From Candidatus Nanohalarchaeota archaeon (GTDB lineage Archaea > EX4484-52 > B79-G9), in assembly GCA_017610525.1 (NCBI GenBank), contig JAFCBW010000080.1, positions 1-5,656 of the forward strand: 5,656 nucleotides of DNA, written 5' to 3'. The position numbers and the translations under genes were made by a program. Positions 1 through 5,647 of this stretch are shown here, piece after piece (the stretch's first letter is position 1; each line of letters begins with the position of its first letter). Below the pieces are notes generated by a model. The model saw only the letters and a list, made by a program, of their open reading frames with translations. It searched no databases and was not told where the DNA came from.

Positions 1-325
1 CAGGCATTCTTCGGATATTTGATGCCACGTCACCTCTAACTCCTTTTAGTAATTTCATAATTCCGGGAACTGTGTTTTCCATTCCATATCTAAAAACATT
101 ATAATCTAATGATAAAAATAATTCTTCAATCAAAGTTTCGGCAATTCTTCCTTTAATCATGCCTTCTTTGTAATTGCTTTCTCCTTTAGATAACCCTTTT
201 GATTTGGAAGCAGAATTGTTGTTGTTTTGATGTTCTCTACATAATGCATGATTAAACTTTTTCATAGACCAATCATATTCCTTTTTTGTTATTTCTACTT
301 TGCATTTAGAACATTCGAATGACAT
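1..325 (-). CDS. Partial gene: zinc-finger protein with probable PD-(D/E)XK nuclease domain
   Basis: An open frame reads leftward from ATG at 325 to the window edge (108 codons plus one base) with no stop. Residues 1-32 form a likely zinc-binding module, C5-x2-C8 and C29-x2-H32, enclosing a 'YDWSMKKFN' segment. Similar short N-terminal zinc modules occur on assorted archaeal and phage DNA-processing proteins. Residues 33-52 are a polar N/S/K linker. From residue 53, 'KGRIAETLIEELF' (E63), the strand 'YNVFRYGMEN' and 'NIRRMP' at the cut edge match a pattern I recall from uncharacterised restriction-endonuclease-like proteins, in which a PD motif follows. The next codon begins with G, as an aspartate codon would. 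The gene is A-rich and lacks the C-over-G bias of its neighbours' coding strand, which suggests a different origin. The start is supported by a TATA box about 25 bp upstream. That it is a gene is fairly certain; nuclease function is an inference because the catalytic core lies outside the window. Confidence 0.8.
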   Translation of the reverse strand, partial: MSFECSKCKVEITKKEYDWSMKKFNHALCREHQNNNNSASKSKGLSKGESNYKEGMIKGRIAETLIEELFLSLDYNVFRYGMENTVPGIMKLLKGVRGDVASNIRRMP

Positions 326-342
326 AAAAATCTGTTATTGCA

Positions 343-356
343 GAATATATAAAAAG
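343..356 (-). promoter_or_regulatory. Archaeal TATA box for the gene starting at 325
   Basis: Read on the minus strand this is CTTTTTATATATTC, preceded by the A-containing stretch AGCAAAC where a BRE would sit. Its centre is about 24-25 bp upstream of the ATG at 325, so the transcript would begin at or next to the start codon, the usual archaeal leaderless arrangement. No ribosome-binding site is present between them, which agrees with this. Confidence 0.6.
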
Positions 357-428
357 TTTGCTAATTTTTTGAAATTACTTCTTCTGTCTTAGCTTTTTTT
401 CTTGATTGAGTTTATATTTTGGGCTTAT

Positions 429-503
429 GAGAAGTTCTGACTGAAATGAGAGATGTAGCGGGGTCGAGTACTGCAGAGTTGAAGGCGGGAGTGGAGAAGT
501 TCT
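429..503. repeat. Direct repeat of GAGAAGTTCT, two copies
   Basis: GAGAAGTTCT occurs at 429-438 and again at 494-503, 65 bp apart, in the intergenic region. Each copy carries the near-palindrome AGAA-G-TTCT, so a pair of protein-binding sites is conceivable. The match is short and could be chance. Confidence 0.4.
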
Positions 504-569
504 TATCGTGTTGTGTATTTTGTATCGTGGTTAATTGAAGTCGTGCGTAGCACGATATGGGTGAATTAG
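504..569. repeat. Nested and competing inverted repeats
   Basis: TCGTGC (541-546) pairs with GCACGA (550-555) around a 3-base loop, and this hairpin is enclosed by TTAATT (531-536) pairing with AATTAG (564-569, one G-T wobble). The same right arm, CACGATA (551-557), is also perfectly complementary to TATCGTG at 523-529 and to a second TATCGTG at 504-510. Three left arms thus compete for one right arm. The pairings are read directly from the sequence; any function as an RNA switch, operator pair or small RNA is inference. Confidence 0.5.
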
Positions 570-648
570 GAGTGATTCTGGCGAACGACGAATGAATCGG
601 TTAGTATTTATAATGGTCTTGTTGTTCTGTTTGCTTTTGTATGCTTGT

Positions 649-1242
649 TTAGTGCTTTATTATGCGCGATTTTTGGAATCTTATTGCGTCTTCTACTGTG
701 TGGATGTTTCGTTTTTTCATGTGTTTGTATAGTCTGCTGAATAGGTCTTTTGTTGCCATTACGTCGCTCATGGCGCGGTGCGCTTGCTGGTTGTTTATTC
801 TTAGGTGGCTGCATAGGTTTTCTAACTTGTATGAACTTAGGCGGGGTATCAGCCTTCTTGATAGTTTGCAGGTGCATAGGGCGCTGTTTTCCAGTTCCTC
901 TGTTTCGGTTTCTTTGAAGTTGTGGTTCAGAAAGTTGTAGTCGAATGTTGTGTTGTGGGCGATGATTACGTTGTTGGCTATGAATTTTCTTATGTCTGCA
1001 CTTACGTCTGGGAAGGTCGGTGCGTCTTTTACCATGTTGTTTGTTATGCCTGTCAGGGAGGTTATGAAGGATGGGATTCTTCTTTGCGGGTTTATTAGTG
1101 TTGAGTATCTGTCTGTTGTGCTGAATGTGGTTGTGTTGTTGTCTACGTTTACTTTGAGGGCAGAGAATTCTGTGATTTTATGCATATGTCTCGAGAGTCC
1201 TGTTGTTTCGATGTCGAGTATTACGAATTTTGCGTTTTCCAT
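649..1242 (-). CDS. DnaQ-family DEDDh 3'-5' exonuclease
   Basis: This is a 197-residue single-domain exonuclease of the DnaQ/RNase T superfamily, predicted to remove nucleotides from 3' ends by a two-metal mechanism in the cytoplasm. All three motifs are intact. Exo I is 'ILDIETTGL' with D10 and E12, Exo II is 'IIAHNTTFDYNFL' with D101, and Exo III is 'AHRAMSD' with H155 and D160. The segment 'INPQRRIP' followed by 'ITSLTGITNNMV' (residues 50-71) is the usual family signature between Exo I and II. The length fits a stand-alone exonuclease; there is no polymerase or GIY-YIG domain. The start at 1242 puts the first beta strand at residues 5-10, as expected. Substrate (proofreading, repair or RNA trimming) cannot be read from the sequence. 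It lies 215 bp downstream of the pilus operon on the same strand, so it may have its own promoter. No oligo-T terminator follows it. Confidence 0.93.
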   Translation of the reverse strand: MENAKFVILDIETTGLSRHMHKITEFSALKVNVDNNTTTFSTTDRYSTLINPQRRIPSFITSLTGITNNMVKDAPTFPDVSADIRKFIANNVIIAHNTTFDYNFLNHNFKETETEELENSALCTCKLSRRLIPRLSSYKLENLCSHLRINNQQAHRAMSDVMATKDLFSRLYKHMKKRNIHTVEDAIRFQKSRIIKH

Positions 1243-1371
1243 GTTGTCGCCGTTGCTGTTTTTTTTGTTGAGAGAGTTTATTGATGATGTCTGTCTATTG
1301 TTGTGGTATTATGTTTGTTGTAATGTTATGTTTAATTATGTTTATCCCCCTTTGTTCTTTGTGATGTCCAT

Positions 1372-1431
1372 CCTCGAGCCCCCACCCGCCCAGTTGAGGG
1401 TAATGTTGTCTGAGTTTTTTGATAGTTTTTT
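1372..1431. other. G-rich patch and hairpin with flanking T-tracts in the 1243-1457 spacer
   Basis: On the minus (transcribed) strand, 1391-1378 reads GGGCGGGTGGGGGC, three close G-runs, and another GGGGG lies at 1350-1346. Together these could form a G-quadruplex. On the plus strand CCTCGA (1372-1377) can pair with TTGAGG (1394-1399, one wobble), and two T6 tracts follow at 1415-1420 and 1426-1431, resembling a terminator for plus-strand transcription. No plus-strand gene lies to the left to need one. The rest of the 215-bp spacer is AT-rich, with weak TATA-like stretches (for example minus-strand AATAAAC near 1277-1283) that could serve the exonuclease gene. No complete small gene is supported. 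Confidence 0.35.
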
Positions 1432-1457
1432 GGTGTAATGTGTTGTGGGGTTATTGT

Positions 1458-2450
1458 TTATGTCAGGCCTAGCATGTCGCCGAAGATTGAGAATAGGAGT
1501 GCTTTTGCTGCGAAGTATATTACGAGCGCAAGGCTTGCGAATACGGGGCTGTATTTTATTGCGCCTTTCATGTTGCCTGATTGTATTTGTGATATCAGGA
1601 TGCCTGAGAAGATGGTGGTTATTACCAGTGCTGCGATTGAGAAGTAATGGAAGAGTTCAAGGTCAATGTCTGGTTTTGAGATTTTCATCATGCCCTGGTC
1701 TGCAAATTCTGCATCTATCTCGCCCATGTCGTCCCACATGCTTGTTGTTGATGTGACCAGAAATGATGAGATTGCGAAGAGGAATGGTGCGCCTAGTACT
1801 GCGGCCATGAAGATGAACATGACGTACATCATTACGCTGGATTGTATCTCTTTTTGGAGCATCTCTGTGTTCCTGATGTCTGCTGCTGTTTCTTCGAGCA
1901 GTTTTGCTACTGCGCCGCCTGATCTTAATCCTTCTACTAATAAGCCGACGGTTCTTGCAAGTATGGTGGATTTTACTTTTGTTGTAAGTGTCTGGAATGA
2001 TTCTTCTATTGACTGGCCGCCATATATCTGGAAGGCTACTCTTTTGAATTCCTGGCCGAGTTCTCCGAATTCCGGTCTTGCTGAGAACAGTAGTGCGCGG
2101 TCAATTGTCAATCCTGATTTGATGTTGGATGCTGTCAAGAGCAGCAGGTCGGGAAGGAGTTGCTCTATGTTTTTTCTTCTTGATTCTGCTACGATAGAGT
2201 AAATGAGATATGGTGCGATCAGTCCTACTGAGAGGATAATGATCGGGGGTATGATGCTGATCCACAGGGGGGCGTTGATCAGGCCGATGAGGATGAAGAA
2301 GTCTATGAATGCCATGACGTAAAATGCAATGAATAACTTGAATATGAAACTTTCTTTGAAGCTTTCCTGGCCTGCGTAACGTGCTTCATTCTCAATGAGC
2401 TCCCTGTACTTTTTTGGAAGCATGTTATAAATCAATGTTTCGTAGTTCAT
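1458..2450 (-). CDS. Type IV pilus / Tad-like membrane platform protein (TadC/FlaJ/GspF family), second copy
   Basis: This 330-residue integral membrane protein belongs to the T2SSF family (TadC / archaeal FlaJ group). Such proteins form the inner-membrane platform that the ATPase turns or pushes to insert pilin subunits. Hydrophobic segments are near residues 36-57, 63-87, 205-232, 268-287 and 299-323. The cytoplasmic family domain lies between the second and third, starting 'EQLLPDLLLLTASNIKSGL' (96-114) and including 'GLRSGG' (174-179). A polar, acidic loop of about 35 residues (233-267) probably faces outside between the third and fourth segments. The start at 2450 lies 6 bp after the upstream platform gene's stop, so translation is probably coupled. 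It is the last gene of the three-gene operon and corresponds in position to tadC. It is only distantly similar to its neighbour, so the two are old paralogues. The family call is firm; the exact filament type is not known. Confidence 0.92.
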   Translation of the reverse strand: MNYETLIYNMLPKKYRELIENEARYAGQESFKESFIFKLFIAFYVMAFIDFFILIGLINAPLWISIIPPIIILSVGLIAPYLIYSIVAESRRKNIEQLLPDLLLLTASNIKSGLTIDRALLFSARPEFGELGQEFKRVAFQIYGGQSIEESFQTLTTKVKSTILARTVGLLVEGLRSGGAVAKLLEETAADIRNTEMLQKEIQSSVMMYVMFIFMAAVLGAPFLFAISSFLVTSTTSMWDDMGEIDAEFADQGMMKISKPDIDLELFHYFSIAALVITTIFSGILISQIQSGNMKGAIKYSPVFASLALVIYFAAKALLFSIFGDMLGLT

Positions 2451-2456
2451 GTTGCA

Positions 2457-3326
2457 TTACACCCTGACTGAAGGCCTCTTTGTCTTTATGAGGTTTATGA
2501 ATACCAGCTGGAATAGTATCAGGCCAACAAGGATACTTATAAGGACAATTGGCGGCAGACCTGTTCCTGTAAAACTTGAGAGTATTATCATGAAGGTTAT
2601 GCCTAAGGATGGCATGATTACGCCAACCATCATGTACATCAGTGTATATGGGTTCAGTTGCTGGCCATATTTTTTTATTGAAATCAGCTGGTCTTTGATG
2701 ATGTCGTCTACGATGGTGCCCAAGGGGGATCCTATGTCTGTTCCTGTTCTCAGTGCATTCAGCAGCTGCCAGAAGGATCTTCGGTATGGTAGTGAAGGGT
2801 TTATGATTATGCTGTCTTCAATTGCTTCTGTCTCTGATTTGCCGCCGTTGATGTCTTTGACTATTTTTTTGAATTCTTCGGATACGGAACCATATCCTTC
2901 TGTGACTGCGACCATGGATTGATAGAGGGGGATTCCTGATCTTACTTCAATCAGGAGGTGGCGTAATGCATTTGGCAGTTCCTGCTCTATTTTGCGCGCC
3001 TTTTGTTTTGCCTGGACTTTTGGCTTGAACATTGATGAGTAAAATGTCATGATTGAGATGAGTGGTACGAAAATCAGGAGTATTTTCAGTATGAGTAGTA
3101 TTTTTAAATTTAGTATGATACCAATTAGGATTATGCTTGCAGTTATCATCATGGTCTGGTTGACTGTCATGTAGATGCAGATTGAGATGTGCTGTATTAA
3201 TGTGAGGTTTGTTCCTGATTGCAGGAGGTCCATGTTTACTGATGAGAATGTTTGCTCCAGTTTCCCTGCGGTTTGCAGATATTTTCTGGATTTATTGAGA
3301 AGTTGTTTTTTTCTAAGTGTCTTCAT
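2457..3326 (-). CDS. Type IV pilus / Tad-like membrane platform protein (TadB/TadC/GspF family), first copy
   Basis: This 289-residue membrane protein is the first of two adjacent T2SSF-family platform proteins. After a basic N-terminal tail ('KTLRKKQLLNKSRKY') come hydrophobic segments at about 58-76 and 79-97, then a basic turn and the cytoplasmic helical domain beginning 'IEQELPNALRHLLIEVRSG' (113-131). That domain runs to about residue 222, and two further membrane segments follow at 225-249 and 258-281. The 'ELPNALRHLL...SG.PLYQSM' stretch is the classic start of the T2SSF domain. Its four-segment layout and position between the ATPase and the second platform gene match TadB of Tad systems. 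The start at 3326 follows the ATPase stop by 17 bp and has no clear Shine-Dalgarno sequence. The pair presumably forms a heteromeric platform in place of the single longer FlaJ/PilC-type protein found in archaella. Confidence 0.92.
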   Translation of the reverse strand: MKTLRKKQLLNKSRKYLQTAGKLEQTFSSVNMDLLQSGTNLTLIQHISICIYMTVNQTMMITASIILIGIILNLKILLILKILLIFVPLISIMTFYSSMFKPKVQAKQKARKIEQELPNALRHLLIEVRSGIPLYQSMVAVTEGYGSVSEEFKKIVKDINGGKSETEAIEDSIIINPSLPYRRSFWQLLNALRTGTDIGSPLGTIVDDIIKDQLISIKKYGQQLNPYTLMYMMVGVIMPSLGITFMIILSSFTGTGLPPIVLISILVGLILFQLVFINLIKTKRPSVRV

Positions 3327-3343
3327 TTAATCGCATCCGGAAA

Positions 3344-5617
3344 CTATTTGTCTGTCTTTTGGTTGTCGGAGTGTTTGGGTTGGGTGGAGGGTTTTTGTGC
3401 CGGGTCAATTTCTGCGTACAGTTCCGGGCCCAGTAATTCTTTTGGTGATGTGCCTGCTTTTGCAAGTTTTATAACGGTATTCTCGTCGCGGTAGTATTCT
3501 GCAAAGACTTTTCCTACTGTGTTTATTGTCTTGATCTGGTATTTTGTCATCCATTCGAGTATTTTTGCCTTGTTTGCCATATCAGTGTCGATTTCGTCAC
3601 TGGTCATTCCTGTGTATAACTGGATCTCTTTGTATATCCTGTAGGATTTGTTTACTTTCTCAAGTGTGTCTGTTCTTGGATTCCACTGGTATATAAGGTT
3701 CAGGTTGTCGTCGCCTTCTGCTTTGATAACCTCTGCTACTTCAAGTGTTCTTCTTACGCCTTTTCTGCGGTGTCTGTATTGGACGACGATTAGGTGCAGG
3801 GCGCTTAGTGAACTTTTTGGGAGGTTGATTGGTGGATTGGTTAATCTTTTTTGGACCTCTTCGGCTTTGTCGCCGTGGAATGTTGCGTAGGCAGAGTGTC
3901 CTGTTCTGATAGCTTCGAACATGACTTCTGCTTCTTTGGCTCTTCTGATTTCGCCGATGATTATCCTGTCCGGTCTCATTCTTAATGAGTTTGCGAGCAG
4001 GTCCAGCATGGTGACCTGGCCTTTGCCTTCGGGGTTGGCTTCTCTTGAGGAGAATGGGACCCAGTGCAGGAATTTCGGGAGGTTTATCTCGCGTGTGTCT
4101 TCTATGGAGATGATTCTCTGGTTTGGGGGCATGAATGGCATCAGTATGTTTAGCATTGATGTTTTTCCTGATGCTGTGCCACCAGCGACCAGTATGTTCA
4201 GTTCATATTGGATGGCAAGCCAGAGGAGAGCGGCGACTTCTCTTGTTAGTGTCTTGACTTCAAGGAAGTGGATTATGGTCCAGGGGGATCGTGAGAATTT
4301 TCTTATGGTTATTGTGTTTCCGTTGGTTGATATTGGGAATAGTGTGGCGTTTACACGGTCGCCTGTGCTTAGGTGTGCGTCCATTAGTGGGTTGAGGTTT
4401 GTTATTTCCCTGCCTACCCGTCTGCCTATTGATGATGAGTAGTTGTATATTTTGTCTTCGCTTTTAGTGAATATATTTGTTTTTAGCCAGCCGTAATGTT
4501 TGTGGTATATCCAGATTGGGTCTTTGTAGTTGTTGATTACTATTTCTTCGAGATAGGGGTCGCTTAAGAGCAGTTCAATGTCGCCGAGCCCGAGCATTTC
4601 GTGTATCAGGTTGCCTGCAAGGGTCTTTTTCTCTTTTTCAGATACGCTGGGCAGGTAGCGGTCGAGCAGGTCGTAGGCTTTTTTCATGAATTTTTCCTTG
4701 ACGATACCAAGTGCAGAAGGGTCTACAAACTCTTTTGTGGTTATCTGGACGAGCATGATAAGCTGTTCTCTTATGGCGTTCAATATCGCGAGTGTGCCTA
4801 TGGTTACCATGGGACGTTTCATGTAGTATATCGGGATGTATTGGGTAGGTACGTTGTATATTGTGACTGTTGCATAAACATTGTCTGCGTTGAGGTTGTA
4901 TGTCTCAACTACGGTGCCTTTGCTGATGTCAATGTCTCTTTGATCGCCTACTTTGTTTAGTATAGAGCTTACTGCTATTTTTTTGTCATTATCTTTTTTT
5001 TCGCCTTCTTTTTCTGTTTTGTTGTCTTCGTCTTTTTTTTCTGTCTTGGTGGTGGTTTGTGTTGAGTCTTTTTTTGGCGGTTTTTTGTCTTTGGTTTCTT
5101 TTGTCTTTTGATTATTGTTTGCGGGTTGGGATGCGTCTTTTTTTGGGATGGTCTTTTTGTTTTTTTCGGTTTTTTTCCCGCTGTCGCTTGACGTTTTTGG
5201 GGTTTGTGCGGATGGGTCAGGTTCCTTTTTTTGTTCTTTTTCCTGCATTTTCTTTTTGATTTCTTCTTTTGCTTTCTGAAGGTCTTGTTCCGTGGTTTCA
5301 GATTTTGTTTTTTTTGTTTTGTCTTTGCTTGTGTTGTTCATTTTCTGCATTTTCTTTTTGATTTCTTCTTTTGCTTTCTGAAGGTCTTGTTCCGTAGTTT
5401 CAGATTTTGTTTTTTTTTCTGTTTTGTCTTTGCTTATGTTGTTCATTTTCTGCATTTTCTTTTTGATTTCTTCTTTTGCTTTCTGAAGGTTTTGTTCTGT
5501 TTTGTCTGTGTCCTTTTTGTTGTTTAGGATGTGGGATTTTAGGTCCTCAGGAGTATTATTTTTATCTTCCGGATTGGTGTTATCTGGTTTTTTTTTGATG
5601 AAAGAGAGAATTCCCAT
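3344..5617 (-). CDS. Archaeal VirB11/GspE/TadA-type secretion ATPase with repetitive lysine-rich N-terminal extension
   Basis: This is the hexameric motor ATPase of a type IV pilus-like or Tad-like system (COG0630-type), acting at the inner face of the membrane. Residue numbers count from the ATG at 5629. Residues about 30-217 are a low-complexity K/E/T/Q/D region with a repeat of about 35 residues starting at 44, 79 and 113. A conserved N-terminal ATPase domain follows (about 218-450; 'LLLSDPYLEEIVIN' at 353-366). Walker A is GGTASGKT (483-490), the Asp box is 'SIEDTREI' (508-515), Walker B is 'RIIIGEIR' with E560, and the His box is 'TGHSAYATFHGD' (577-588; H578, H585), so catalysis looks intact. 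The C-terminal part 'ELYTGMT..E'-like helices fit archaeal members, followed by a hydrophilic tail. I prefer the ATG at 5617 (residue 5, 'MGILSFIKKK') over 5629 because a TATA-like box lies near leaderless distance from it. First gene of the operon; length well above the family's usual 500-550 because of the extension. Confidence 0.93.
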   Translation of the reverse strand: MGILSFIKKKPDNTNPEDKNNTPEDLKSHILNNKKDTDKTEQNLQKAKEEIKKKMQKMNNISKDKTEKKTKSETTEQDLQKAKEEIKKKMQKMNNTSKDKTKKTKSETTEQDLQKAKEEIKKKMQEKEQKKEPDPSAQTPKTSSDSGKKTEKNKKTIPKKDASQPANNNQKTKETKDKKPPKKDSTQTTTKTEKKDEDNKTEKEGEKKDNDKKIAVSSILNKVGDQRDIDISKGTVVETYNLNADNVYATVTIYNVPTQYIPIYYMKRPMVTIGTLAILNAIREQLIMLVQITTKEFVDPSALGIVKEKFMKKAYDLLDRYLPSVSEKEKKTLAGNLIHEMLGLGDIELLLSDPYLEEIVINNYKDPIWIYHKHYGWLKTNIFTKSEDKIYNYSSSIGRRVGREITNLNPLMDAHLSTGDRVNATLFPISTNGNTITIRKFSRSPWTIIHFLEVKTLTREVAALLWLAIQYELNILVAGGTASGKTSMLNILMPFMPPNQRIISIEDTREINLPKFLHWVPFSSREANPEGKGQVTMLDLLANSLRMRPDRIIIGEIRRAKEAEVMFEAIRTGHSAYATFHGDKAEEVQKRLTNPPINLPKSSLSALHLIVVQYRHRRKGVRRTLEVAEVIKAEGDDNLNLIYQWNPRTDTLEKVNKSYRIYKEIQLYTGMTSDEIDTDMANKAKILEWMTKYQIKTINTVGKVFAEYYRDENTVIKLAKAGTSPKELLGPELYAEIDPAQKPSTQPKHSDNQKTDK
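5243..5500 (-). repeat. In-frame tandem repeat, about 2.5 units of 105/102 bp, inside the ATPase gene
   Basis: Unit 1 is 5500-5396 (105 bp), unit 2 is 5395-5294 (102 bp) and a partial unit 3 is 5293-5243 (51 bp). Units 1 and 2 differ by about four substitutions and one in-frame 3-bp indel. The 51 bp of unit 3 are identical to unit 2, including silent positions. Each unit encodes TEQ(N/D)LQKAKEEIKKKMQ, a short charged helix with hydrophobic residues at heptad-like spacing (L48, I55, M62), followed by a polar K/D/T linker. The near-identity points to recent duplication. Confidence 0.9.
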
Positions 5618-5630
5618 ATTTATGCACATC

Positions 5631-5647
5631 TTATTATATTATTATCG
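5631..5647 (-). promoter_or_regulatory. Probable TATA region of the pilus operon
   Basis: On the minus strand 5647-5631 reads CGATAATAATATAATAA, the only strongly A/T-rich TATA-like stretch upstream of the ATPase. Its centre is about 22-26 bp upstream of the ATG at 5617 but only about 10 bp upstream of the ATG at 5629, which favours 5617 as the true, roughly leaderless start. Only 39 bp upstream of 5617 are in the window, so a better element further out cannot be excluded. Confidence 0.4.

Larger units (their letters stand above)
326..648. other. 323-bp intergenic region without a convincing gene
   Basis: Between the exonuclease stop and the left-hand gene I find no supported coding sequence on either strand. 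The part next to 325 (326-420) is AT-rich and holds the TATA box of the left-hand gene. The part from about 420 to 600 is richer in G and contains a 10-bp direct repeat, competing inverted repeats and a 30-codon plus-strand ORF (446-538) of unknown meaning. Around 604-613 the sequence TATTTATAAT could serve as a TATA element on either strand. No tRNA, rRNA or CRISPR pattern is visible. An unrecognised small RNA is possible. Confidence 0.5.

Noticed and set aside
608..877. 89-codon minus-strand frame overlapping the exonuclease
   Set aside because: Same strand, different frame, K/P/R/T-rich product without motif, and wholly overlapped at its start by the well-supported exonuclease.
1258..1290. 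C/D-box guide RNA suggested by TGATGAT near 1282
   Set aside because: No CTGA box at suitable spacing and no flanking complementary ends.
1372..1431. Bacterial-type intrinsic terminator on the plus strand
   Set aside because: The hairpin followed by T-tracts faces away from every supported gene (all are minus strand), and the first T-tract is 15 bp from the stem. Kept only as part of the G-rich patch description.
950..1438. 162-codon plus-strand open frame
   Set aside because: It lies antisense to the exonuclease gene and runs into the spacer. The product is a V/L/F/C-rich string with no recognisable domain, explained by the G/T-rich plus strand lacking stop codons.
1666..2202. 178-codon plus-strand open frame
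   Set aside because: Entirely antisense to the second platform gene, whose family membership is clear. S/A/M-rich sequence without motif.
2449..2922. 157-codon plus-strand open frame
   Set aside because: Antisense to the first platform gene; no domain or supporting promoter.
3921..4442. 173-codon plus-strand open frame
   Set aside because: Antisense to the catalytic core of the ATPase, where Walker A, Walker B and the Asp and His boxes prove the minus-strand reading.
5243..5500. Possible CRISPR-like array of spaced repeats
   Set aside because: The repeats are contiguous, in frame, about 102-105 bp long and encode a helix; there are no unique spacers of uniform size.
5204..5527. Plus-strand frame with repeated FLHFLFDFFFCFLKVLF, resembling a multi-pass membrane protein
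   Set aside because: It is the reverse complement of the lysine-rich repeats of the ATPase. A/G-rich lysine and glutamate codons read backwards as F and L.
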